Assembly (NCBI GenBank): GCA_964626755.1
Contig: CAZVGO010000038.1
Coordinates: forward strand, 1-64,000
DNA length: 64,000 bases
Origin: JACDAV01 sp964626755
GTDB taxonomy: Bacteria > Chloroflexota > Limnocylindria > Limnocylindrales > CSP1-4
Reading direction: 5' to 3'
Shown: positions 42,286 to 48,873 of the stretch, one piece after another
Position numbering within the stretch: position 1 is the stretch's first letter
Layout of the letters: every line of letters begins with the position of its first letter
Made by a program: the position numbers and the translations under genes
The notes under the pieces: generated by a model
The model's database searches: none
Told to the model about the DNA's origin: nothing
The model's input: only the letters and a program-made list of their open reading frames with translations

Positions 42286-42585
42286 CTAACGATCGAGGAC
42301 GGACGGCTCCGTCAGCAAGGCCCGAAGTCGCGGGTTGTCCGCCACGGGCCGGTCGAGGAGCTCGACGAACTCGGTCCATTGCTCGGGGGGCAGCTCGAAG
42401 CGCGTCCGATCTGCAAGCACGTTCTCGGCGGCGGTCGTAGCGGCGTCGAGGACGAACTCCGAGAGCGTCGTGCCGCTGGCGCGGCTCGCCTGGTAGAGCA
42501 GCTCCCGCTCGCGCACGCTTGCGCGGAGGGCAACGCGTTCGGTCTTCTCCACGGTCTGGGTCCTGTACGTACGTTGTGGGTACAC
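42286..42585 (-). CDS. DUF1778 (TacA-like) antitoxin
   Basis: This 99-aa protein has the ribbon-helix-helix core KTERVALRASVRERELLYQA with SGTTLSEFVLDAA, and a C-terminal arm (FELPPEQWTEFVELLDRP) that neutralises the acetyltransferase. The GTG at 42585 gives an extra 12 residues; a GTG at 42549 is an alternative start. The DNA just upstream includes GTACGTAC, a possible operator half. Confidence 0.85.
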   Translation of the reverse strand: MYPQRTYRTQTVEKTERVALRASVRERELLYQASRASGTTLSEFVLDAATTAAENVLADRTRFELPPEQWTEFVELLDRPVADNPRLRALLTEPSVLDR

Positions 42586-42635
42586 ACCCTACTCCATCGC
42601 GCCGGGTCGGTCAAGCCCAGGGGCCCAGTGCCGGA

Positions 42636-43259
42636 TCAGTCCGGGTCTTCGTCCTCGGGGTCGTCGGAGGGGTCGTCGTCGGGCTCGGGAGTCTCGTGCT
42701 CGTCCTCGTCCCGATCGTCGTCGGGCTCGGGGGTTTCGGACTCCTCGTCGTCCTCCGCCCCGTCCTCGTCCTCGGGATCGTCCCTCTCGGCCCCATCCTC
42801 GTCGCCCGGCTCGGGGGTTTCTGCCCCGTCCGCGTCGTCCTCGTCGCCGGTCTCTTGTGGACTCGGTTGAACTGGCGGCTGGACGACCGGAGCCGGATTG
42901 TCGTCGTCGGTGGCCTCAGCGCTCGGCGTGGGCTGCGCGGCCGGGGCCTGGTTGAGGCGGGCGACGCCGGCACCGGCGAGCGCGACGCTCGCTCCCAGGA
43001 GCGCAAGGAGCGCGGCAGCCGCGACGAGCGAGCGAAGCGACGCGGGGCGGACCAGCGGCCGAACGACAACGAACGGCCGCAGCGGGGCAACAGGCCGGAG
43101 GGCCCGATCGATCTCACCACGCAGCGCGCCCTGGACCCGTGCCGTCAGCTCCGGGCCGGCCGCGGGTGCGCCCGCGGCGTGGGACGACAGCCGATCCCAG
43201 ACGGGCTCGAGGTCGGCACCGATGTCGTCGGTCGGAGTGGGACCCAGCCGCCGGGTCAT
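42636..43259 (-). CDS. Membrane protein with acidic tail, probable anti-sigma partner
   Basis: This 207-aa protein has a cytosolic N-terminal part (about 1-75), one helix (SLVAAAALLALLGASVALAG) and a long outer tail made almost only of Asp, Glu, Pro and Gly, with repeats of ETPEP. It overlaps the sigma gene by 4 bases and follows it, the usual place of an anti-sigma factor. It lacks the HxxxCxxC motif. The acidic tail might bind calcium, metal or a cationic surface. No family was recognised. Confidence 0.65.
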   Translation of the reverse strand: MTRRLGPTPTDDIGADLEPVWDRLSSHAAGAPAAGPELTARVQGALRGEIDRALRPVAPLRPFVVVRPLVRPASLRSLVAAAALLALLGASVALAGAGVARLNQAPAAQPTPSAEATDDDNPAPVVQPPVQPSPQETGDEDDADGAETPEPGDEDGAERDDPEDEDGAEDDEESETPEPDDDRDEDEHETPEPDDDPSDDPEDEDPD

Positions 43260-43795
43260 GCGGCCACCTCGTCGCGCAGCGCGACCCGCAGGCGTTGGAG
43301 GCCGCGGCGCAGGTGGGACTTGCAGGTGGAGAGGGGCCGGCCGGTCGCGTCAGCGATTTCCTGGAGGGTGAGCTCGCCGAACAGGCGGAGCGCGACGACC
43401 TCGCGCTGCGCCTCGGACAGGGCGCCGATCGCCCGGCGCACGGCGGCACCACTCTCTTCGGACAGGACGGCCGCCAGCGGGCCGGGCTCGGTCGCGTCGG
43501 CGTGGTCGATAAGAGGGGAGAGGCGGGTCTCGCGCGAGCGGTCCGCCGCTCGCCGGATCGCCAGACGGGTCGCGATCGTCCGGAGCCAGGCTCCGATCGG
43601 GCCGTCTCCGCGGAAGGTCGCGATCGAGCGGTAGGCGGTCACGAACGTGTCCTGCGCGATGTCTTCGGCATCCTGTCGGTCGCCGAGAATCCGGTACGCA
43701 AGCCGGAAGACGGGATCGAGCTCGCCGTCGACCAGGCGCCGGAAGGCGTGGGGGTCGGCGGCGCGGATCGCGTCGATGAAGGGCTGGTCGTCCAC
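43256..43795 (-). CDS. ECF sigma factor 2
   Basis: The 179-aa protein has region 2 (FRLAYRILGDRQDAEDIAQDTFVTAYRS is the core) and region 4 (LSEAQREVVALRLFGELTLQEIADATGRP, then STCKSHLRRGL). The GTG start is at 43795. Upstream on the minus strand lies GGAACCGG close to the start, but no full promoter could be set. The neighbours suggest it senses an envelope or ionic signal through the acidic protein. Confidence 0.9.
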   Translation of the reverse strand: MDDQPFIDAIRAADPHAFRRLVDGELDPVFRLAYRILGDRQDAEDIAQDTFVTAYRSIATFRGDGPIGAWLRTIATRLAIRRAADRSRETRLSPLIDHADATEPGPLAAVLSEESGAAVRRAIGALSEAQREVVALRLFGELTLQEIADATGRPLSTCKSHLRRGLQRLRVALRDEVAA

Positions 43796-43966
43796 AGAGT
43801 CACTTGGTACCGGTTCCTGTGTCGTTTGAGAAGCGGGCCGATGGGCCCAGCGGCGGGGGATGGATGGGGTGACCTGGGCGGGAACGCTGGGGAGGGGTGT
43901 GGATCGGGGCGGGCGGGCTGAGGGTCGGCACGGCCCACCCCGATCCTTGAAAGGCTTCAGGCGGGC

Positions 43967-44446
43967 CTAGTCGTCGTCCTCGGACTCGTCGTCGTCATCG
44001 TCCTCGTCGTCCTCGTCGTCCTCGTCGTCCTCGGACTCGTCGTCGTCGTCATCGTCCTCCGACTCGTCGTCCTCGTCGTCCTCGGACTCGTCCTCGTCGT
44101 CGTCGGCATCTTCGTCTTCGTCGTTCTCGTCGACGTCCTCATCGACGTCTTCGTCATCGACGTCCTCGGCCTCGTCCTGATCGTCGTCATCCTCTTCGGC
44201 GGACGGAGGGGCCTCGTCCAGGGCCTTCTCGAGCTCGTCGAGGGTGGCCTGGAGGTTGAGGATCAGGGAGCGAAGCTGTTGGATCAGTCCCACGATATCG
44301 AGATCCGCGACGGCGACGATCGCCGGGCGGGCGACGTCGGGCGTCCGCGCCAGCGCCGGCTGGAGCGTCATGCCCACCAGGCCGGAGATCGCGACGACCG
44401 TGAGAAGGATCGTTCGCGAGCGTCCGAGCCGGCTCTTTGTCAACAT
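43967..44446 (-). CDS. Secreted Asp/Glu-rich low-complexity protein
   Basis: This 159-aa protein has a signal peptide (TILLTVVAISGLVGMTLQPALA), a short helical stretch IQQLRSLILNLQATLDELEKAL, and then about 80 residues that are nearly all Asp and Glu with single Ser, Asn and Val. AGGAG stands 7 bases before the ATG. It lies upstream of the ECF sigma gene in the same direction. Such a tail could bind calcium or act as a polyanion; nothing is known about this family. Confidence 0.7.
   Translation of the reverse strand: MLTKSRLGRSRTILLTVVAISGLVGMTLQPALARTPDVARPAIVAVADLDIVGLIQQLRSLILNLQATLDELEKALDEAPPSAEEDDDDQDEAEDVDDEDVDEDVDENDEDEDADDDEDESEDDEDDESEDDDDDDESEDDEDDEDDEDDDDDESEDDD
43970..44205. repeat. 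Low-complexity GAC/GAG/TCC codon repeat region
   Basis: The DNA is a near-perfect tandem of trinucleotides (GTC and CTC on the plus strand) encoding the acidic tail of the secreted protein. Such runs can expand or shrink by slippage and so vary between strains. Confidence 0.7.
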
Positions 44447-44582
44447 CCAGTACTCCTTCAGGCTACCGGGCGTGGGTCGTCCGGGGGTCTATCTGTCTGA
44501 GGGAGGTTGCGGCTCCGGGGACGCAGTCGAAGGGGGGTACATTCGGCTCGGAGTGGGCAGTACTGAGGTCGCGCGACGCGCC

Positions 44583-44607
44583 GAGGCGGCCCATGTCGGG
44601 CCGCCTC
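44583..44607. terminator. 10-bp hairpin between prsW and the acidic-protein gene
   Basis: GAGGCGGCCC (44583-44592), loop ATGTC, GGGCCGCCTC (44598-44607) is a perfect 10-bp stem. It lies downstream of the PrsW gene and upstream of the acidic-protein gene, both on the minus strand, so it probably isolates the two. No T run follows. The rest of 44447-44712 shows nothing clear. Confidence 0.55.
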
Positions 44608-44712
44608 AGTCGAGATCGGCTGTGGGCCGTCAACGCGCGCTTCGGCACGGCCGTGACGCCCGACACGGAGTACTGGACCCGGCTCCCGGCGCGGCCGTAG
44701 CAGGGTCGACGG

Positions 44713-45906
44713 TCAGGCCGGGGCGGCGGGCGCGGCCGCATCGGCCGCCGGCGACGCCTCGTCTCCGGGCTTGAGGCCGGCCTTCGCGGCGAGGGCTCCA
44801 AGCCAGGCAATCTCGGTCCGGGAGTCGGTCGGTGCGGCGCCGAGGCGCTCGGCCCGCCACGCGGCGTAGTACATGGCGCGCAGCTGGCGGGCGTATCGGC
44901 TCGCAGCCCGCAGCCGCTTGAGACCGGCGAGGCTGGTTGAGGCAACGAGAAGCTCGAGCTGACGGCGCAGTGAGACCGACGGGAACTTCGGCGCCCGATC
45001 CGAGACCCAGTCGAGCACCCTCAGCTCGAACGCGACCGCAGCCAGCGTCCCGAAGACGACGGCGAGGATCGGCACGAGGCCGTTCGCCAGGAGCAGTTGT
45101 GGGATGGCGATCCAGGGCGGTGACTCGGCGCGCCCGAGCGCCTCGAGCAGGCTGAGGAAGTCGCCCGCGAAGTAGTTGAAGATCATGTGCTGGAGGGTCA
45201 CGGCGACGAGGACCAGGGCAGCGATCGCGTACGCCCACCGCCGAGGGCGGAAGAAGAACGCCACCCCAAGGCCGAGCCCGGTAAGGGCCGTCCACAGGCC
45301 ATGGTTGAGGATGGAGAAGTTGCCGAGATCCGACAGGGTCGGGAACAGGAGGCTCCAGGGCAGCACCTCGGTCCATCCGTCGCCACTCAGGATCTCGCCG
45401 GCGAGCCCATCCTCGTAGAACGCAAACCCTGCTCCCACCGCGAAGCCGACGAGGAGGCCGTCGGTGATCGCGGGCTGGCGGTTGTTGCCCCTGGACGCGA
45501 AGTACAGGAAGAGCCCGACCGGCAGCAGCTTGACCACTTCCTCGACGGGGGGCACCCAGAGGACCAGCACGAGACTGCCCTCGCCGACGCCGAGCGCGAC
45601 GGCAAGCGGCCACTCGAGCAAGAGCGCGAGAGCCATCGCCGGTAGTGCTCCCACGAGGAAGGCAATGCCGAGCGTCCCCAGCGAGACGGTCCGCGTCGCC
45701 GCGGTTGCCAGCAGCAACAGGACCATGACCCAGAGCTGCTGGAGGAACCCGCGGAGCAGGTCCCCCAGTCCGATCTCGAGGAACATCGGCAGCTGGAGAG
45801 CCAGGGAGATCAACGCGATGGCGACGCCGGCGATCGTGACGAGCCTGGCGCGCTCCGGAGTCCACCACCCGGCCAGCGGGTATTGGCGCGCCGCCGGAGC
45901 CGTCAC
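44713..45906 (-). CDS. PrsW-family intramembrane metalloprotease
   Basis: The 397-aa membrane protein has about eight helices and the PrsW motifs: PPVEEVVKLLPV (Glu122-Glu123-x2-Lys126), GAGFAFYED (with Glu165), and two His sites in LNHGLWTALTG and LQHMIFNYF. These bind metal in the membrane. PrsW cuts anti-sigma factors in Bacillus. The C-terminal 90 residues are a cytosolic tail with a helical bundle and an Ala-rich end. The first 4 bases overlap the Gly/Ala-repeat gene upstream. Confidence 0.87.
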   Translation of the reverse strand: MTAPAARQYPLAGWWTPERARLVTIAGVAIALISLALQLPMFLEIGLGDLLRGFLQQLWVMVLLLLATAATRTVSLGTLGIAFLVGALPAMALALLLEWPLAVALGVGEGSLVLVLWVPPVEEVVKLLPVGLFLYFASRGNNRQPAITDGLLVGFAVGAGFAFYEDGLAGEILSGDGWTEVLPWSLLFPTLSDLGNFSILNHGLWTALTGLGLGVAFFFRPRRWAYAIAALVLVAVTLQHMIFNYFAGDFLSLLEALGRAESPPWIAIPQLLLANGLVPILAVVFGTLAAVAFELRVLDWVSDRAPKFPSVSLRRQLELLVASTSLAGLKRLRAASRYARQLRAMYYAAWRAERLGAAPTDSRTEIAWLGALAAKAGLKPGDEASPAADAAAPAAPA

Positions 45907-46424
45907 CGCTCGCCTCCGATCCGGGAGCCAGTCGGGGCGCCAGTGTTGAAGTAGTTGAGCGTGCCCTGGGGCATTTGGCCGGGTAGAGACTGCGTAGGCC
46001 CACGCCCGAAGCCCCCGGCCGGCACGCGCGGCTGGGAGCCCGTCCCACCTCCGGCATTCTGGTAACCCTGGTTGAAGGCACCGCCAGCGTCGTGGACGAT
46101 GTCTACGGTCGCTCCGGCCACGGTGCCGGCGACGTCAACTGCGGCTCCTGCCGCGGTTCCGGCGACGTTAACTGCGGTTCCCGCCACCGTTCCCGCGACG
46201 CCTGCCGCGCCCGTCACCGCGTCCGACGCTGTGCCGATCGGGTCTCGAATGACCTGTGCTGCAGCTGCGCCCACCGTGGCCGCTCCGACTCCGACCACGC
46301 CGGTCCCGAAGGGCAGGAAATCCTGGACGCCGTCGTAGGCGTTGTTGAGCCAGTTGCAGATCCCGCAATCGGCGCCGCCGACCGCGCTCGCCAGCCAGGC
46401 AAGGACTACGTCGAGCTCGTTCAT
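45903..46424 (-). CDS. Gly/Ala-repeat membrane-associated protein coupled to PrsW
   Basis: This 173-aa protein starts NELDVVLAWLASAVGG and has two Cys residues in ADCGICNWLN. From about residue 45 to 115 it is a hydrophobic Ala/Gly/Val/Thr repeat region with units like VAGTVAGTAVN and VAGTAAGAAVD. The rest is Gly/Gln/Pro-rich and disordered. It overlaps the PrsW gene by 4 bases and is translated first, so it may be a substrate or partner. It also resembles a small pore-forming or bacteriocin-like protein. ATG at 46424 was chosen; no family was recognised. Confidence 0.6.
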   Translation of the reverse strand: MNELDVVLAWLASAVGGADCGICNWLNNAYDGVQDFLPFGTGVVGVGAATVGAAAAQVIRDPIGTASDAVTGAAGVAGTVAGTAVNVAGTAAGAAVDVAGTVAGATVDIVHDAGGAFNQGYQNAGGGTGSQPRVPAGGFGRGPTQSLPGQMPQGTLNYFNTGAPTGSRIGGER

Positions 46425-46553
46425 CCCGGGGGCACTCCGGCTGCACGCACTCACCAGACGGGGAAGGGTCTCGCTCGAGGCAGTATGCGGGCGCACCCGG
46501 CGCTGTCAACGCAAACCAGTCGCCATCCGCCAACGCGTCTCGATCCCGACGCC

Positions 46554-47003
46554 CTATCCTGGCTCTGGGCCCTCGACGTTGAAGACGGGCTGGCCGCCGC
46601 CGATGCGAATTACGACGGCCTCTGCCGGCTCGTCCGGAGACGTTCCTTCCCGATGGACTATTCCGCGGGGAACAAGGGCGAAGTCTCCGGCTCCGCCGTT
46701 GAGTCGCTCGCGCCCATTGGGGCCGAACTCCACCTCGATTGAGCCTTTGACGACGTAGATGTAGGTATCGGTATCGCCATGGTGGTGCCAGCTGCTTCTG
46801 ACGCCAGGCTCGGTCCGGACGAGTCCGACCCATCGGTCCTCACCAGCGAACGCCTGTTCGCGAACCATTCCTGGTGTCTGTGGTCCAGACGCCAGCGGTC
46901 GTTGGTCTCGATGCACCACCTGCGGTCGAACGGAGGCCAATTCGGACCTTCCTTCCTGCGTCAAGCGTCGCTCTCGATGGTGAACGCGGGAGGAGATGAG
47001 CAC
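46554..47003 (-). CDS. Cupin-domain protein
   Basis: The conserved part is one cupin barrel: VRTEPGVRSSWHHHGDTDTY, with three His residues in a row for metal, YVVKGSIEVEFG and DFALVPRGIVHREG. The listed start gives 149 aa, but the first 30 residues are not conserved-looking; an internal GTG (VVHRDQRP) or the later ATG before VREQAFAG may be the real start. It could be a dioxygenase or a sugar isomerase; the activity is unknown. Confidence 0.72.
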   Translation of the reverse strand: MLISSRVHHRERRLTQEGRSELASVRPQVVHRDQRPLASGPQTPGMVREQAFAGEDRWVGLVRTEPGVRSSWHHHGDTDTYIYVVKGSIEVEFGPNGRERLNGGAGDFALVPRGIVHREGTSPDEPAEAVVIRIGGGQPVFNVEGPEPG

Positions 47004-47014
47004 TCGGCGGCGGC

Positions 47015-47317
47015 TCAGTCCGCCGGGTTGGTCCCGGTGGCCGCGCTGCGCCCCTGGCGAATGACAAGGACGACTTTTCCGTCCTCCGGGCGGGCGTCGA
47101 TGATCGACTCGTCCATCGCCGCCGCGACGTCGGGCGCGAGGTAGACGGGAAGGCCGGCGCCATCGACGACGCGATCGCTCGGTTCGGGCGTCGATACGAA
47201 CGTCAGGCCGACCCGTGACCCTTTGCTGACGAACCTGGCGCCCGCCTTGTCGTCGAAACCGCGTTCGCGCCGGACGTGACGAAGGTGCTCGGTGGCCTTA
47301 GGGGTGAGCTGGAGCAT
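47015..47317 (-). CDS. HesB/IscA-like protein without cysteines
   Basis: This 100-aa protein fits the A-type iron-sulfur carrier fold: LQLTPKATEHLRHVRRERG at the start, then VGLTFVSTPEPSDRVVDGAGLPVYLAPDVAAAMDE-like strands ending in SIIDARPED. It has none of the three Cys residues (C-x65-CGC) that hold the cluster in IscA or ErpA. It should therefore not carry Fe-S clusters. GGAGG lies close before the ATG. Confidence 0.7.
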   Translation of the reverse strand: MLQLTPKATEHLRHVRRERGFDDKAGARFVSKGSRVGLTFVSTPEPSDRVVDGAGLPVYLAPDVAAAMDESIIDARPEDGKVVLVIRQGRSAATGTNPAD

Positions 47318-47483
47318 GGCGCCTCCTTCGAGCTAGGGGTGACAAAATGGTAGCCCAGCGGCAAGTTACTTGCACACGGCCCGCCCAGCCTCGGACCGCC
47401 GGCCGAGAAGCCAACGCAAGATCGGTGAAGCACGTGTGAGCGCTTCCGCGGTTACGGGTGAAGAGGCGAGACGGCTACCCTAC

Positions 47484-47499
47484 GACAATAGATGTTGTC
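47484..47499. promoter_or_regulatory. MarR-type operator candidate
   Basis: GACAA-TAGATG-TTGTC is a 16-base palindrome about 95 bases before the marR start, in the divergent spacer it shares with the IscA-like gene. MarR dimers bind sites of this size. Confidence 0.45.
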
Positions 47500-47580
47500 C
47501 AGTCATCAAGACCGAAGGCTGGCCGCTGCGGCGCTAGGCGTGGACGGCCGGAGGGAGGGTGGGGCGTGACGGCCAGCGGC

Positions 47581-47586
47581 TATAGT
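47581..47586 (+). promoter_or_regulatory. -10 box for leaderless marR mRNA
   Basis: TATAGT ends 6 bases before the ATG at 47593. With no Shine-Dalgarno in the gap, the mRNA should start at the codon. No -35 match is seen. Confidence 0.4.
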
Positions 47587-47592
47587 CCGCCC

Positions 47593-48051
47593 ATGGCAAC
47601 GGCCCGAGCGCAATCGGCGATCCCGCAGGATATCTACGACTCGCTCGAACAGCTCATCTTCGGCGCGATCGGCCTCACGAGCTTCGCCCTCTCCCAGTCG
47701 TCGGCCACCGACCTTACGCTGCCGCAGTGGCGGGCACTCGTGGTGATCGGCCGGTCGGAGAGCATGCGAGTCGGTGAGATCGCGGCGCGTATCGGGCTGT
47801 CCCTGCCGTCGACCAGTCGGCTGATCGGCCGCCTGGAACGCCGGGGATACGTATCGACCGAACGCGACGAGACCGATCGGCGAGCGACCCGCGTTCGAAT
47901 GACGGCCACAGGCCACCAGGTCCGAGACACCGTGATCGCTCGGCGCCGCCAGCTGATCGACGCTGCGCTCGTGGCTTATGCCGATCGACTTCCAAAGGAC
48001 TTGTCTCACGGCCTCGCGACACTCGCCAAGGCCTTCGACCACTACGAGTGA
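47593..48051 (+). CDS. MarR-family transcriptional regulator
   Basis: The 152-aa winged-helix protein has WRALVVIGRSESMRVGEIAARIGLSLPSTSRL with the recognition helix, then RLERRGYVSTERDETDRRATRV, the wing with its Asp-x-Arg pair typical of MarR. The N-terminal helix pair (DSLEQLIFGAIGLTSFAL) would dimerise. The ATG at 47593 follows a -10-like box by 6 bases. It probably represses itself and perhaps the divergent IscA-like/cupin genes. Confidence 0.88.
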   Translation: MATARAQSAIPQDIYDSLEQLIFGAIGLTSFALSQSSATDLTLPQWRALVVIGRSESMRVGEIAARIGLSLPSTSRLIGRLERRGYVSTERDETDRRATRVRMTATGHQVRDTVIARRRQLIDAALVAYADRLPKDLSHGLATLAKAFDHYE

Positions 48052-48096
48052 AGCTGGGGCCGCGGAGCGATCCGCGGCCCAGCTTCGTCTTCGCGA

Positions 48097-48834
48097 TTAC
48101 CGCGCCGACGGAGTCGGCGAGGCGGCTCCCCGCTTGAGGCTCTCGAATCGGGCCTCGACCTCGGCCTCCTCCTCGTCGGACTCGATTGCCGCGAACTCCT
48201 CCTCGAGCGACGAGGATGCGACCTCCTCCATGCCGCGGGTCATCGCCTCCTCGCGGCGGATCCGGTCCTCGAAGCGGTTCAGCTCGCTGGTGGGATCCAT
48301 GACCGAGACCTCGCGGACGGCCTCCTGGACCTGCCGCTGGGCCCTGGCCATCTTCGCCCGGCCGACGAGCTCGTCGCGCTTGGTGACGAGATCCTCGCGC
48401 TTCGTCCGGAGCTTGTTGAGGCCGTCCTTGAGCTTGTTCGTCAGCTCGGTCTGCTGAGCGATCTGCGTCTCGAACGTCTTGATCTGGTTCTCGAAGCTGA
48501 TCTGACGCCGGATGGCGATCTTCGCGAGCTCCTCGAACCGGGCCGCATCGGCCGCGTTGCCCTGGCTGCGGGCCTCGTCAGCCTTCCGAGCGGCGGCGGT
48601 CGCCTTCTCGCCCCATTCGACGGCGGCCTGGCGCGCCTCGCGCAGGTCGTCTTCGAGAAGGCGGAGGTTGCCGACGGTCAGGGCGACCGCCTCTTCGGCC
48701 TCGGCGATGTTGTTGGTGAAGTCCCGGACGAGCTGGTCGAGCATCTTCTCGGGGTCTTCCGCGCTGTCGATCATCGCGTTGACGTTCGCTCGCACCAGTT
48801 GTCCGATACGTCCCATGATCGTTGTCTGTGCCAC
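48097..48834 (-). CDS. pspA: PspA/IM30-family phage-shock protein
   Basis: This 245-aa protein is nearly all coiled coil, starting MGRIGQLVRANVNAMIDSAEDPEKMLDQLVRD, the membrane-binding first helix and family signature. The acidic C-terminal tail (EEEFAAIESDEEEAEVEARFE core) is common in this group. PspA forms ESCRT-III-like rods that hold damaged membranes. The GTG start has AGGAG close by. It is transcribed 39 bases after the TPM-domain gene, so both form an operon. Confidence 0.92.
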   Translation of the reverse strand: MAQTTIMGRIGQLVRANVNAMIDSAEDPEKMLDQLVRDFTNNIAEAEEAVALTVGNLRLLEDDLREARQAAVEWGEKATAAARKADEARSQGNAADAARFEELAKIAIRRQISFENQIKTFETQIAQQTELTNKLKDGLNKLRTKREDLVTKRDELVGRAKMARAQRQVQEAVREVSVMDPTSELNRFEDRIRREEAMTRGMEEVASSSLEEEFAAIESDEEEAEVEARFESLKRGAASPTPSAR

Positions 48835-48873
48835 GGTGTCTCCTCCTGAACTGACCTGATTATTGCCTTGTCC

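Noticed and set aside
43970..44205. Regular repeats suggesting a CRISPR or VNTR array
   Set aside because: The repeats are trinucleotide codon runs inside an open frame with signal peptide and Shine-Dalgarno; there are no spacers.
46092..46742. Plus-strand open frame over the Gly/Ala-repeat and cupin genes
   Set aside because: It is antisense to genes with better starts and cupin motifs, and has no recognisable domain.
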